In this document: one piece after another, positions 1-9,066 of the stretch | How positions within the stretch are numbered: position 1 is the stretch's first letter | Layout: the number at the start of each line of letters is the position of its first letter | DNA from: an uncultured Shimia sp. | GTDB taxonomy: Bacteria > Pseudomonadota > Alphaproteobacteria > Rhodobacterales > Rhodobacteraceae | DNA length: 64,000 nt | Direction of reading: 5' to 3' | Assembly (NCBI RefSeq): GCF_913054185.1 | Contig: NZ_CAJXIV010000003.1 | Coordinates: forward strand, 26,965 to 90,964 | Made by a program: the position numbers and the translations under genes | Notes under the pieces: generated by a model | Told to the model about the DNA's origin: nothing | Seen by the model: the letters and a program-made list of their open reading frames with translations, nothing else | Databases searched by the model: none

Positions 1-324
1 GATCGTACCCAGTGTCAGCACCAACAGCAGCACAAGGATTTTTCCGCCAGACAACAAGTCGGACAATCGCGCGTTCAAGCCAATGCCTGCAAAGAACACA
101 ACAAGAAAGTAGTCGCGCGCAGCCGTCTCGAAGCTCAACCCCACGCCGGACACGGCGGTAAAGATCGCGAAAATCGCGGCCGCGATCAGCCCCCCTGTGA
201 CTGGCTCAGGAATATTGAACTCCCGCAAGAAAGCAACTTTTCGCGTCAGGCGCGCACCCAACAAAAACACCGCGAACCCTAAGGTTGCCGTGATCATTTC
301 CGGGACAACAAACACCTGATCCAT
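1..324 (-). CDS. gltS: Sodium/glutamate symporter GltS, N-terminal part
   Basis: This is the 5' part of a gene running off the left edge; 108 codons are visible from an ATG at 322-324. The protein is hydrophobic from the start and carries the segment NIPEPVTGGLIAA near residue 40, which is the hallmark of the GltS family (Na+-dependent glutamate uptake through the inner membrane). The first helices follow, with a second run of small and hydrophobic residues before the edge. A purine-rich stretch just upstream can serve as the ribosome binding site. The stop codon of the DUF6446 gene lies only five bases upstream on the same strand, so the two are probably co-transcribed. The C-terminal half is outside the window. 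Confidence 0.85.
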   Translation of the reverse strand, partial: MDQVFVVPEMITATLGFAVFLLGARLTRKVAFLREFNIPEPVTGGLIAAAIFAIFTAVSGVGLSFETAARDYFLVVFFAGIGLNARLSDLLSGGKILVLLLVLTLGTI

Positions 325-329
325 AAAGC

Positions 330-857
330 TCACTCCGTTGGTCGAGGAGGACAATGCGCGGGCAAACGCTTGCCGTCAAAAGCAATCTCGCCGCAGGAGT
401 TGATTTCATTCCAAGCAAACCCGCGCCCATCCGGCAGGATCGCAACAATGCGGTCAATCCCATACAACACGTCTTTTTCACCCAAAAACGCCAGTGCCTT
501 GCCGTTTTCCAGCGACTTCCCGATCTCCTTGGCATCGAAGCACTCAAACCACTTCGGTGCATTGCGCGGCTCAGCTTTCTCCAGCATCTCGTAGGTTTCG
601 GTCAGCAGGGCTTCGCTCATCGAGGTGGTGAAACACGCACGATAGCGAATAGGAGAGCTCTCGCTGTCGATGGCTTCAAAGTCCTCATACAGAATGGGCT
701 CGGCTTGACCATTTACCAAAAGGGTCAATTGCACGTCATCCTGCATATCCGATGCGGGCACGGCATCGTAATACCCATAGACTTGCAACCAATACATGGC
801 GACGCCACCAACCAAAGCTGTCAGCACAATAAGCCCTCCAAATAGTTTTCCTGTCAT
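330..857 (-). CDS. DUF6446-type membrane-anchored protein
   Basis: A 175-residue protein with one N-terminal membrane segment (about residues 4-22) and a soluble, probably periplasmic remainder of unknown function. I recognise it as a Rhodobacterales family usually labelled DUF6446; some databases call members histidine kinase, but I see no kinase motifs. I prefer the ATG at 855-857, giving MTGKLFGG, over an in-frame TTG six codons further upstream, because it lies directly before the hydrophobic segment. The gene is followed after five bases by gltS, pointing to one transcript. Function is unknown. Confidence 0.7.
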   Translation of the reverse strand: MTGKLFGGLIVLTALVGGVAMYWLQVYGYYDAVPASDMQDDVQLTLLVNGQAEPILYEDFEAIDSESSPIRYRACFTTSMSEALLTETYEMLEKAEPRNAPKWFECFDAKEIGKSLENGKALAFLGEKDVLYGIDRIVAILPDGRGFAWNEINSCGEIAFDGKRLPAHCPPRPTE

Positions 858-964
858 GCTCTTACCTTCCCCCAACGGGTATTGTTTCTATTGCGTGGTG
901 GGTAAGACCACGGCACTGTTGGCGCTGATCTAAGCGATTTTGCACGACCTTCAAAGGGGTATAC

Positions 965-1603
965 ATGTCCGAAAGCTTTGCCATCGCCATGTTTGGTGCC
1001 CTATTTGCCGTTATGAACCCCTTCATCAACTTGCCGGTGTTCCTTGGCCTGACGGAAGACCTGCACCAATCCGAGCAACGCAGCGCAGCCACCAAAATCC
1101 TCACCTACACCGCTGTGTCCTGTGTGATCATCGCAATTTCTGGCACCGCAATCCTTACTTTTTTTGGCGTCTCGGTTGATGCGTTCCGCGTAGCGGGTGG
1201 CATGGTTCTGGTGCAAATTGGCTTTGTCATGCTCAACGGACGGCGCAGCACGGCCCACCACGGCACCGAACGCGAGCGCGAAGTCATGCAAAAAGCTGAC
1301 GCGGACAGCATAGCTTTTTACCCGATGACTTTTCCCATGCTGGTTGGACCGGGAACGATCACCACGCTGATCCTTTATGCGCAACAAGTGAAACAACCCT
1401 CTGACTGGGCGATTTATTCAGGCTGTGTCCTGTTGGTGCTACTGATGATCGCCGTTGTGTTTTACTTTGCCGGCAACATTGGTCGCTACTTGAGCAACAC
1501 AGCCCGCACCATCATGACGCGCCTGATGGGAATGGTGCTGATTGCAATCGCCGTCGGTATGGTGGCCGACGGCGCTAAAGTCTTGCTACCAGGTTTGGCC
1601 TAA
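965..1603 (+). CDS. MarC family integral membrane protein
   Basis: A 212-residue, strongly hydrophobic protein with about six membrane segments. The N-terminal stretch with NPFINLPVFLGLT and the central FPMLVGPGTITTLI are typical of the MarC/UPF0056 family. MarC was once linked to multiple antibiotic resistance, but its transport substrate is not established, so no function should be inferred beyond inner-membrane protein. The start ATG is preceded by AAAGGGG at about eight bases. It is transcribed away from the DUF6446 gene and towards glyQ, whose stop is only five bases away. Confidence 0.85.
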   Translation: MSESFAIAMFGALFAVMNPFINLPVFLGLTEDLHQSEQRSAATKILTYTAVSCVIIAISGTAILTFFGVSVDAFRVAGGMVLVQIGFVMLNGRRSTAHHGTEREREVMQKADADSIAFYPMTFPMLVGPGTITTLILYAQQVKQPSDWAIYSGCVLLVLLMIAVVFYFAGNIGRYLSNTARTIMTRLMGMVLIAIAVGMVADGAKVLLPGLA

Positions 1604-1608
1604 TTGGC

Positions 1609-2538
1609 TCACGCCGCGTAGCCACCGGCCTCTGTCTGCACAAACGCATCGGCGCATTGCTTTGAAAGCGCGCGCACGCGGCCAATATAGGCCTGTCGTT
1701 CGGTCACGGAAATCACGCCGCGCGCGTCCAACAGATTAAAAAGGTGGGACGCCTTAATGCACTGATCATAAGCAGGGTGAACCATGATGATGCGCTTGCC
1801 AGTTTTCGGATCGACGTGCTCCTGCGCGAGAACTTTCTCACACTCTGCCTCAGCCTCTTCGAACTGCTTCAGCAGTACGTCCGTGTTGGCCACATCGAAG
1901 TTCCAGCGGCTGTATTCCTGCTCAGTTTGCTTGAACACATCGCCATAGGTCAGGGCAACCTCAGATTGTGGATTGTTGTACGGCATGTCCATCACGTGAT
2001 CGACGCCCAGCACATACATTGCCAGACGCTCCAGACCATAGGTCAACTCGCCCGACACCGGGTGACAGTCGTGGCCGCCAACCTGCTGGAAATAAGTAAA
2101 CTGACTGACTTCCATGCCGTCACACCAAACCTCCCAGCCAAGGCCCCACGCGCCAAGCGTCGGGCTTTCCCAGTCGTCCTCAACAAAACGAATGTCGTGC
2201 GTTTCCATATCGACACCAATTGCTTCAAGCGAGCCGAGATACAGCTCTTGAAGGTTGGGTGGGCTTGGTTTGATCAGCACCTGATACTGGTAGTAGTGCT
2301 GCAACCGGTTTGGATTTTCGCCGTAGCGGCCATCAGTGGGACGACGCGACGGTTGTACATAGGCCGCCGCCCAGGACTTGCTGCCCAGCGACCGCAAAGT
2401 TGTCGCCGGATGAAAGGTACCAGCGCCCACTTCCATGTCGTAAGGCTGCAACACTGCGCAGCCCTTTTCGGCCCAGTAATTCTGGAGCCGCAAAATGATC
2501 TCTTGGAAGCTACGTGGTTTGCTGTCGTTATGTGCCAT
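1609..2538 (-). CDS. glyQ: Glycyl-tRNA synthetase alpha subunit
   Basis: A 309-residue class II aminoacyl-tRNA synthetase catalytic subunit. It charges tRNA-Gly together with the beta subunit GlyS, which is not in this window. The N-terminal [17 protein letters not shown], the [14 protein letters not shown] segment and [18 protein letters not shown] are highly conserved in GlyQ. The reading frame extends a further 45 codons upstream, but those residues look non-coding, so I chose the ATG at 2536-2538 ([12 protein letters not shown]), with GAAAGGGCTTTCACC just before it. The upstream region is shared with the divergent SPOR/protease-like gene. Confidence 0.93.
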   Translation of the reverse strand: MAHNDSKPRSFQEIILRLQNYWAEKGCAVLQPYDMEVGAGTFHPATTLRSLGSKSWAAAYVQPSRRPTDGRYGENPNRLQHYYQYQVLIKPSPPNLQELYLGSLEAIGVDMETHDIRFVEDDWESPTLGAWGLGWEVWCDGMEVSQFTYFQQVGGHDCHPVSGELTYGLERLAMYVLGVDHVMDMPYNNPQSEVALTYGDVFKQTEQEYSRWNFDVANTDVLLKQFEEAEAECEKVLAQEHVDPKTGKRIIMVHPAYDQCIKASHLFNLLDARGVISVTERQAYIGRVRALSKQCADAFVQTEAGGYAA

Positions 2539-2703
2539 GGTGAAAGCCCTTTCCAAACGCGGGTCTTGCTTATGCGCAAGCTTGCACGGGGTCAACATGG
2601 CGACAAAGCCAGAGTTCACCAAATTATGAGTGCAAGCTGCGCCGAACCTGATAGAAGAGCCTCTAATTAACAATTGTCACGCGTTTCAGGGACTACCACC
2701 AAC

Positions 2704-4494
2704 ATGCTGCGCACTATTCTGTCGCTTTTTGTGGCACTGCTTTTCAGTGTCACCTCCGCCATTGCTCAATCCTCAGATGACATCGTTTGGGTACAGCTCG
2801 AAGCCCAACCCAGCTTGACGCAAGCCAGCGAAAACATCCGCTCCTATGCCCAACGTATGGATGATGTAAACGGCTTTACCCTTGGTGGCGGCTGGTATGC
2901 CGTCGCACTTGGCCCCTACCTTCGCGCAGATGCGGAAAACGTTTTGCGCGTTTATCGCGCCGAGGGTGTAATTCCTGTGGATGCCTATTTGGCCACTGCG
3001 CGTGAGTACCGCAGCCAGTTCTGGCCTGTAGGTGCCAACCAGTTGAACAACCCGCAAGCTGCGCTTTCTGGCCAGCAATCGGTGCAAAATGTGACACAAG
3101 ACACGCAAGTTGTGATTGTGGAAACACCAGCTGAGCCGGAACCGGAAGTGGCCCCAGTGGTTCCTCAGCAGCCGGATGAAACTGTCCGCGAAGCCCGCGC
3201 CAGTGAAGCCGCTCTGTCCCGTGACGAAAAGAAATTCCTGCAAGAGTGGCTGAAGTGGGCAGGCTACTACAATTCCGCCATCGATGGCTCATATGGGCGT
3301 GGCACCCGCGCCTCCATGTCCAACTGGCAGGCCGACAACGGTTTTGACGTAACTGGCGTGATGACCACACTGCAGCGCGACACCCTGCGCCAACAATACT
3401 TTGCTGTGCTCAAGGGCATGAACCTGCAATTGGTCAGCGATCTGGATGCAGGCATTGAGATGATTGTGCCAATGGGCGCGGTGCAAAAAACCACCTCCGA
3501 GTATCCCTTCGTGCAATATGAAGCGGCAGGCAACATTCCTGCTCAGGTCCTACTGATCAGCCAGGAAGGCGATCAAAACACGCTGTTTGGACTTTACGAC
3601 ATTATGCAGACGCTGGAGATTGTCCCGCTGGACGGTCCACGCGAACGCAAGAAGTCTAGTTTCGTGCTTACCGGTCAAAACGCCAACACCGTCAGCCACA
3701 CAGAGGTTTCTCTGAAAGATGGCCACATCAAAGGCTTCACTTTGGTTTGGCCCGCAGGTGACGAAGAGCGCCGCACCCGCATTCTTGGCGAGATGAAAGC
3801 CAGCTTCACCCGCATTGGCGGTGTGCTGGATCCAGCCGCCGGAGATGACACGGCACAGAACATCGACCTGATCTCCGGCCTGCAGGTGCGCAAGCCCAAG
3901 CAGTCCCGCTCCGGCTTCTTCATTGATCGCAAGGGCCACGTTGTGACCACAGCCGAGGCCGTGCAGAACTGCACCAAAGTAACCATTGAAGAAGACTATG
4001 ACGCGCAGGTTGCTGTCATCGACGAGGCGCTTGGTATTGCAATCCTGAGCCCAACTTCTTCGCTGGCCCCAATCGACGTGGCCACGCTGCGTGAAGGTGC
4101 GCCGCGCATCCAATCAGAAGTGGCTGTTGCAGGCTATTCCTACGAAGGCGCGCTTGGCGCCCCAACCCTGACGTTTGGCCAACTCGCCGACGTAAAAGGC
4201 CTGCGTGGAGAACAAGAGCTCACCCGCCTAGCGCTCAACGTGCAGCCAGGTGACTGGGGTGGCCCTGTGTTTGACGCGGGCGGTTCCGTATTCGGCATGC
4301 TGTTGCCACGCGACGCACAGTCTGCGCAGCAACTGCCAGAAGAAGTGAACTTTGCCGTGAACAGCGACGCCATCCGCACGCTACTGGCGCAGGAAGGTAT
4401 TCAGGCCGATCTGTCGTCCAATGGCGCGTCCATGGCGCCCGAAGATCTGACCAAACAGGCCAGTGACATGACTGTGCTGGTGAGCTGCTGGTAG
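2704..4494 (+). CDS. Secreted SPOR-like / peptidoglycan-binding / degenerate trypsin-like protein
   Basis: A 596-residue exported protein. A signal peptide covers residues 1-21 (hydrophobic core, cleavage near SAIAQ). It is followed by a SPOR-like segment (about 25-105, ending in the VALGPY...A..VLRVYR pattern), a Glu/Pro-rich linker, a peptidoglycan-binding type 1 domain (about 174-232, WLKWAGYYNSAIDGSYGRGTR in two halves), a poorly defined middle domain, and a chymotrypsin-like fold at about 395-585. In that fold the three catalytic positions appear replaced: TTAEAV where TNxHVV is expected, LGIAIL where SDIALI is expected, and GDWGGP where GNSGGP is expected. It is therefore probably not a protease but a cell-wall-associated binding protein. 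I chose the ATG at 2704 over a TTG ten codons upstream because it starts the signal peptide. A terminator follows. Confidence 0.8.
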   Translation: MLRTILSLFVALLFSVTSAIAQSSDDIVWVQLEAQPSLTQASENIRSYAQRMDDVNGFTLGGGWYAVALGPYLRADAENVLRVYRAEGVIPVDAYLATAREYRSQFWPVGANQLNNPQAALSGQQSVQNVTQDTQVVIVETPAEPEPEVAPVVPQQPDETVREARASEAALSRDEKKFLQEWLKWAGYYNSAIDGSYGRGTRASMSNWQADNGFDVTGVMTTLQRDTLRQQYFAVLKGMNLQLVSDLDAGIEMIVPMGAVQKTTSEYPFVQYEAAGNIPAQVLLISQEGDQNTLFGLYDIMQTLEIVPLDGPRERKKSSFVLTGQNANTVSHTEVSLKDGHIKGFTLVWPAGDEERRTRILGEMKASFTRIGGVLDPAAGDDTAQNIDLISGLQVRKPKQSRSGFFIDRKGHVVTTAEAVQNCTKVTIEEDYDAQVAVIDEALGIAILSPTSSLAPIDVATLREGAPRIQSEVAVAGYSYEGALGAPTLTFGQLADVKGLRGEQELTRLALNVQPGDWGGPVFDAGGSVFGMLLPRDAQSAQQLPEEVNFAVNSDAIRTLLAQEGIQADLSSNGASMAPEDLTKQASDMTVLVSCW

Positions 4495-4516
4495 CCGCCA
4501 CCTCAATGAAAACAAC

Positions 4517-4550
4517 AAAGGGCGGCTCTTTACAGAGTCGCCCTTTTCAA
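4517..4550. terminator. Bidirectional rho-independent terminator
   Basis: An inverted repeat, AAAGGGCGGCTCT / AGAGTCGCCCTTT, with a four-base loop TTAC and one G-U type mismatch, flanked by A-rich and T-rich ends. It lies between the convergent SPOR/protease-like gene (ends 4494) and the TPP-enzyme gene (ends 4569), so it can stop transcription from both sides. Confidence 0.85.
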
Positions 4551-4568
4551 TTGTGACCGATGATATTC

Positions 4569-6209
4569 CTAGGATGCTGACAGCGCAGCGGTCATCCGGA
4601 TTAACGTCGGGCGATCCGCGCCGAACGCCTGTGTCACCGCAGTTTGTAATTCCTCTGAAGTCTTTGGTTCCGTCGCCAAGCAACCATAACTCTCCGCAAG
4701 CTTACAGAAATCCGGGTTCACGGCGACCACGGCATTGGGCGCGATCTGGCTTGCAACCATGCTATCTTCGATCTCTTTGAGCTTGTGATTGTCCCACAGC
4801 AGAATCGGGATTGGCAGTTTCATCTCCACTGCAGCGCCCAACTCCTGCACCGAGTATTGAAAGCCATAGTCGCCAGCGATGCACACCGTTGGCTTCCCCA
4901 ACCGTGCCATTGCGCCACCAATCGAGGCGGGCAGCGCATAGCCCAGCGTGCCAAACCCACTGGGATGGTGCCAGTGCCCGGGGCGGGACATCTCCCACAC
5001 CTCTTTGGCGACATAGGCAAATTGCGTCATGTCCGAATAGATCATCGCATCATCCGGCATCACCTCTGCGAGTACGTCGCAAATGCCCACAATACCTGGA
5101 CGCTCCGCATCGGTCTCCGCACGGAAGCGTAATTTGGCAGCTGCGATGTCCCTTGCGCTCCACCTTGGCTCCGCGATTTCCGCCGGCAATGCTGCCAGTA
5201 TGGTCTCCACAAATGCACGCCCTTCGCAGTGGAAGGTGATATCCGCACGATGACGATCTGCCAAAACTTCAGCATCAATATCGACCCGAACCATCATACC
5301 TTTGTGGCCCAACTCATCACGCCACAAGTCACATTCAGAGAGTTCTGACCCAATCACTATGACCAAATCCGATTCGCCAATAATGCGTTTGCTTTCGGCA
5401 CGTCCCAAATACGTGCCAAAACTCAGCGACTCTTCCGCACTTAACAGCCCGCATCCGGCATAGGTCATGAAGGCAGCCGCACCACTGCGCCGTACCAGAT
5501 CACGCACGAGAATTTCAATTGGTGTCAGATCGGCTGGCGCCCCGTTTTGAACAAGTCCGCCGCCAAAAACAAACAACGGCCTTTCGGCGTCCGCCAAAGC
5601 CTGCTCAAAGCCACCCAATGACACAGGCACCTGCTGCCCTCCGCTGCTGGCGTGGTCCCCCGGTGCCTTTTTTGGCGCGTCATTTGCCAGGCTTCCCAAC
5701 AAGGCAATCGGCACCTGAATGTACTTCGATCTCTGCCGCTTTGTGCTGAACTCCACAAAAGCCCTATCGATCAGACCATAGGCTGCACTTTCGCTACGCG
5801 CTTCTTCTGCCCAATCACACACGGTTGCTGCTGCTGCACGTTGATCGCGCATCTGATGCAACTGACCACGATGGCCAACATGGTCATCCAGACAACTCGC
5901 CAGCGTCAGCACCGAGACACTATCGGAATAGGCCTGCCCTAGCGGGGTCATGATATTACACACCCCCGGTCCTGTGATGACATAAGCCACCCCCGGCTTG
6001 CCGCTGGCCCGCGCATAGCCGTCCGCCATGAAACCCGCACCTTGCTCGTGACGCGCCAAAACATGGGTGATCCCAGCCTCTTCAATGCCGCGATACAACT
6101 CCACATTGTGCACACCCGGAATACCAAAAATGACATCCACGCCGCGTGCTTTGAGCATGTGAGAAATCTGCGCGCCCAAAGGACGCATCTCCTGATCAAT
6201 TGCCGCCAT
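4569..6209 (-). CDS. Thiamine-pyrophosphate enzyme, acetolactate synthase-like (possible 2-oxoacid decarboxylase)
   Basis: A 546-residue member of the acetolactate synthase/pyruvate oxidase superfamily: an N-terminal Pyr domain with the activating glutamate in ARHEQGAGFMADGYAR (Glu55), a central domain, and a C-terminal PP domain with IAGDYGFQYSVQELG followed by LLWDNHKLKEI. The Mg/TPP motif is normally GDG...NN; here it reads GDY...DN, so the Asp and final Asn are kept. The nearest label I can suggest is the AruI-like 5-guanidino-2-oxopentanoate decarboxylase group, but substrate is unproven and no arginine genes lie nearby. No regulatory (IlvN) subunit is adjacent. The ATG (6207-6209) shares its A with the TGA of trkH, so translation is probably coupled. 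Confidence 0.75.
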   Translation of the reverse strand: MAAIDQEMRPLGAQISHMLKARGVDVIFGIPGVHNVELYRGIEEAGITHVLARHEQGAGFMADGYARASGKPGVAYVITGPGVCNIMTPLGQAYSDSVSVLTLASCLDDHVGHRGQLHQMRDQRAAAATVCDWAEEARSESAAYGLIDRAFVEFSTKRQRSKYIQVPIALLGSLANDAPKKAPGDHASSGGQQVPVSLGGFEQALADAERPLFVFGGGLVQNGAPADLTPIEILVRDLVRRSGAAAFMTYAGCGLLSAEESLSFGTYLGRAESKRIIGESDLVIVIGSELSECDLWRDELGHKGMMVRVDIDAEVLADRHRADITFHCEGRAFVETILAALPAEIAEPRWSARDIAAAKLRFRAETDAERPGIVGICDVLAEVMPDDAMIYSDMTQFAYVAKEVWEMSRPGHWHHPSGFGTLGYALPASIGGAMARLGKPTVCIAGDYGFQYSVQELGAAVEMKLPIPILLWDNHKLKEIEDSMVASQIAPNAVVAVNPDFCKLAESYGCLATEPKTSEELQTAVTQAFGADRPTLIRMTAALSAS

Positions 6210-7657
6210 CAGGCCCTCCAGAATTGAACCGTAAAGAGTACATAGACCGCCAAAAGCTCTAGCCGGCCGATCAGCATACCCGCCGCCAACAGCCATTTGG
6301 CCGCATCATTTAGCGTCGCAAAATTTCCCGCAGGGCCGATGATGTCACCCAGCCCTGGACCGATGTTGGCAAGCGCGGCAGCCGCTCCGGACAGCGATGT
6401 TGTGAAATCCAGCCCGGTCATGCCCAAAATCACTGCGAGTCCACCCAGTGTCACCGTGAAGAACACAAAGAAGCTCATAACGGAATTCAACACGTCATCG
6501 TTAATTTTGCGCCCTTGGAAACTTGGTGTAAAAACGCCGCTTGGGTGCTGAATTTTGAGGATTTGCGTTTTGATCGTGGCAAACAGAAGCTGATAGCGGA
6601 ACACTTTAATCGAACAGGCCGTCGACCCTGCGCAACCACCAATCAGTCCAGCAAAAAACAGTACCGAAACGGGAAAGCCACCCCACAGCATGTAGTCGGC
6701 GCTGGCGTAGCCTGTGCCCGTCACAATTGAGGTGGTGTTAAACAGCACCTTGCGAAAGCCGGCCTCACTGCCAAGCCCATTGCTCAGCACCTGCCAGCTG
6801 GTCAGCATAATCACAATTACGGCAACGGTCATAAAAAACACTCGGATCTGCGTGTCTTGCAGAAGAGGTTTGGCACTGCCCGCGGTCATTTGAACAAACC
6901 GCACAAACGGCAGCGCCGCGAGCAGCATAAAGATCACCGCAACATATTCTGTCCCAATGGAGAAGGCGCCAAACGAAGAATCGTAGTTGGCAAACCCACC
7001 TGTCGCGATGGTGGTCATCGCATGCACCACTGCATCAAACGGGGTCATGCCTGTAATGACATAGGCCAAAGCACATGCCACGGTGAGTGTTATGTAGATC
7101 ACCGAAATTCGGCTACTGATTTCCGTGGCACGCGGAAGAATTTTCCCGAAGGTATCAAACCCCTCACTACGAAATATCTGCATGCCGCCAACCCGCAATT
7201 CCGGCAAAAACACCATGGCGACAACAATGATACCAATGCCACCAAGCCATTGAAGCAGACCGCGCCACAACAACATCCCACGCGGCAGTTCATCCAATCC
7301 AGAAAACACTGTGGAGCCAGTGGTGGTCAGCCCGCTCATCGCTTCAAAAAAAGCATCCACCACCCGCGCTTCCGTCGCACCCAGCATAAATGGCAAGGCG
7401 CCAAACATAGGAAGCGCAAGCCAGACGCCAGTGGTCAGCAAAAAGGTCTGCTGCAAGGACAAGCCGTCGCCCCGTCCATTGTGACAGGACAGGGCCACCA
7501 TGCCGCCGGACAGGCAAGTGACGGTAGCACTAACAAAAAAGGCTTCCCAATGGGCCGTGCCATCCAACAGATCAACGCACATGGGCACAAACATGGCCAC
7601 GCCCAACATCGCCACCAAAAGGCCGATCACATATCCAACGGGTCGTAAGTCCAGCAT
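6209..7657 (-). CDS. trkH: Potassium uptake protein TrkH
   Basis: A 482-residue integral membrane subunit of the Trk/Ktr potassium uptake system. Four pore-loop repeats typical of the SKT superfamily can be read: TTTGSTVF, TTIATGGFANYD, TSIVTGTGYASADY and ANIGPGLGD. Membrane helices fill the rest of the sequence. TrkH works with the NAD-binding regulator TrkA, which is not in this window. I start it at the ATG at 7655-7657 (MLDLRPVGYVIG); an in-frame TTG twelve codons upstream is possible but adds a low-complexity Ala/Thr stretch. The stop overlaps the start of the TPP-enzyme gene by one base (TGATG). Confidence 0.88.
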   Translation of the reverse strand: MLDLRPVGYVIGLLVAMLGVAMFVPMCVDLLDGTAHWEAFFVSATVTCLSGGMVALSCHNGRGDGLSLQQTFLLTTGVWLALPMFGALPFMLGATEARVVDAFFEAMSGLTTTGSTVFSGLDELPRGMLLWRGLLQWLGGIGIIVVAMVFLPELRVGGMQIFRSEGFDTFGKILPRATEISSRISVIYITLTVACALAYVITGMTPFDAVVHAMTTIATGGFANYDSSFGAFSIGTEYVAVIFMLLAALPFVRFVQMTAGSAKPLLQDTQIRVFFMTVAVIVIMLTSWQVLSNGLGSEAGFRKVLFNTTSIVTGTGYASADYMLWGGFPVSVLFFAGLIGGCAGSTACSIKVFRYQLLFATIKTQILKIQHPSGVFTPSFQGRKINDDVLNSVMSFFVFFTVTLGGLAVILGMTGLDFTTSLSGAAAALANIGPGLGDIIGPAGNFATLNDAAKWLLAAGMLIGRLELLAVYVLFTVQFWRA

Positions 7658-7784
7658 GGGCGCAGGGTTGGCGGTTGCGCCAGCCGCTGTCAAGCGCGTT
7701 TGACGGACATGGTGTCAACGCGCATTACCTAACCCTCTGTTCTTGTGTGTAAACAATACAACGCTTACAGGCTACGGTGCCGCG

Positions 7785-8885
7785 TTACCCAACGTGAAAC
7801 AGCGTTGTGAACAGTTTTGGATCGATACTTTGTGAGGCAAACAACGGGCCATCGGTTAGAACCGACACAGCGTCATGACTATGCAGGCTCTCCTGATGGC
7901 TCGCAATGACGCGGAAATCCCCGATCCGCGGATCCGCCTTCAACTTTTCACAAAATAGCCGGGCCGCATCTTCCACAAAAATTGGATTGGCTGCATTCAA
8001 CTCCGCAAAAGCCTGCTCATCTTCCCGCTTAACCATGACTTGTGTCTCAGTGGGCACGGCTTCCCGCGCCAGGTCAATCAGGTCTTCAAACCAGACACGG
8101 GGACGGTCAACTATCTCTACCGAAATCCGCGCCACGGAGCGTTGCGAATGAGGTGTCGCCAACTGGCGACGAGATATGCGTGCATGCTCGCTCAGTTCCA
8201 ACGAACACGGACAAGTTGACGAATACACGTAATCCAAGTGCATAATTTTGTGTGTCGCGCCACCTTGCTGTACCTTTTCCAACGCTATGTCGTAGTATTG
8301 ATATCCTTCGAGCCCAGAGCGCAGGGATTTGATCTTCATCGGGTAAGAAAACCGCATTTGAAGTCGGGCATCAAAGCTTTCCAAATCCGTAATATAATCC
8401 GCCAACGCGGCTTCCATCACACTAAAACTAAACGTCTTCTCCGCGTGTTTGTAAAACGACCGCATAATTCTGGACATGTTGATGCCCTTTTTGTCGGCCT
8501 CTAAACTCACTGTTCCTGTCACGCTGGTTTCCAGCGCGATGTCGCCATTGTCCCGGGTATGAAATCGGATCGGCAGGCGGAAGTTCGAAATCCCGACGTG
8601 CTGGATTTGCTGCTTCTCGCCTTTGATCAGACTCTCAGGGCCGTTTTGCAAATCCGGCAAAGTCGCCCGATACTCTGGCGTCGCCTCAAAATCCCCGGGG
8701 TACTGGCGCGACAACTCTGGGTAATTCGCAAGCGGCTGATCTGGAAGCAAACGCGCAACCGCCGGATCCAACTCGGCAATCTCAGTCACCGACGCCTGCT
8801 GTGCCCATGCACGCAACCGCTCCAACGCCTCTTCAGCGTCTTCCCGCGTCAATTGTGTTTGGGTCTTGGAAGTCTGAACATTCAT
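7785..8885 (-). CDS. folE2: GTP cyclohydrolase FolE2 (type IB)
   Basis: A 366-residue type IB GTP cyclohydrolase, making 7,8-dihydroneopterin triphosphate for folate and queuosine synthesis. The family signature around the active-site cysteine, YVYSSTCPCSLELSEHA, is present, as is the C-terminal ITVED-like region with IFVEDAARLFCEKL. FolE2 can work with metals other than zinc and is often Zur-controlled, but I see no clear Zur palindrome in the 180 bases upstream. The start is the ATG at 8883-8885 (MNVQTSKTQ) rather than a TTG two codons before. It is a single gene between trkH and metZ on the same strand, separated from metZ by a terminator. Confidence 0.92.
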   Translation of the reverse strand: MNVQTSKTQTQLTREDAEEALERLRAWAQQASVTEIAELDPAVARLLPDQPLANYPELSRQYPGDFEATPEYRATLPDLQNGPESLIKGEKQQIQHVGISNFRLPIRFHTRDNGDIALETSVTGTVSLEADKKGINMSRIMRSFYKHAEKTFSFSVMEAALADYITDLESFDARLQMRFSYPMKIKSLRSGLEGYQYYDIALEKVQQGGATHKIMHLDYVYSSTCPCSLELSEHARISRRQLATPHSQRSVARISVEIVDRPRVWFEDLIDLAREAVPTETQVMVKREDEQAFAELNAANPIFVEDAARLFCEKLKADPRIGDFRVIASHQESLHSHDAVSVLTDGPLFASQSIDPKLFTTLFHVG

Positions 8886-9003
8886 GGCCAAGCGCCTTTT
8901 CCCTGCTGTCGCCTGATTAACTTAGTGTGCCCGTCGATAAAATGCCAATTTCGTTAACCCATAACCAAAAAACGACACCCTAGATCAAACTCGTCGCGAG
9001 AGA

Positions 9004-9037
9004 CGCAAAAGGCGCCCGACCAAGTTGCCGGGCGCCT
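9004..9037 (-). terminator. Rho-independent terminator of metZ
   Basis: A perfect nine-base-pair stem, AGGCGCCCG / CGGGCGCCT, with a ten-base loop, followed on the minus strand by TTTT. It lies 30 bases after the metZ stop and separates metZ from folE2. Confidence 0.8.
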
Positions 9038-9066
9038 CATTGTACACTTGCTGCCAAACCCAGGCT

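Noticed and set aside
8886..9003. Zur site upstream of folE2
   Set aside because: No AT-rich dyad of the expected type could be found; only isolated GTTAAC sequences are present.
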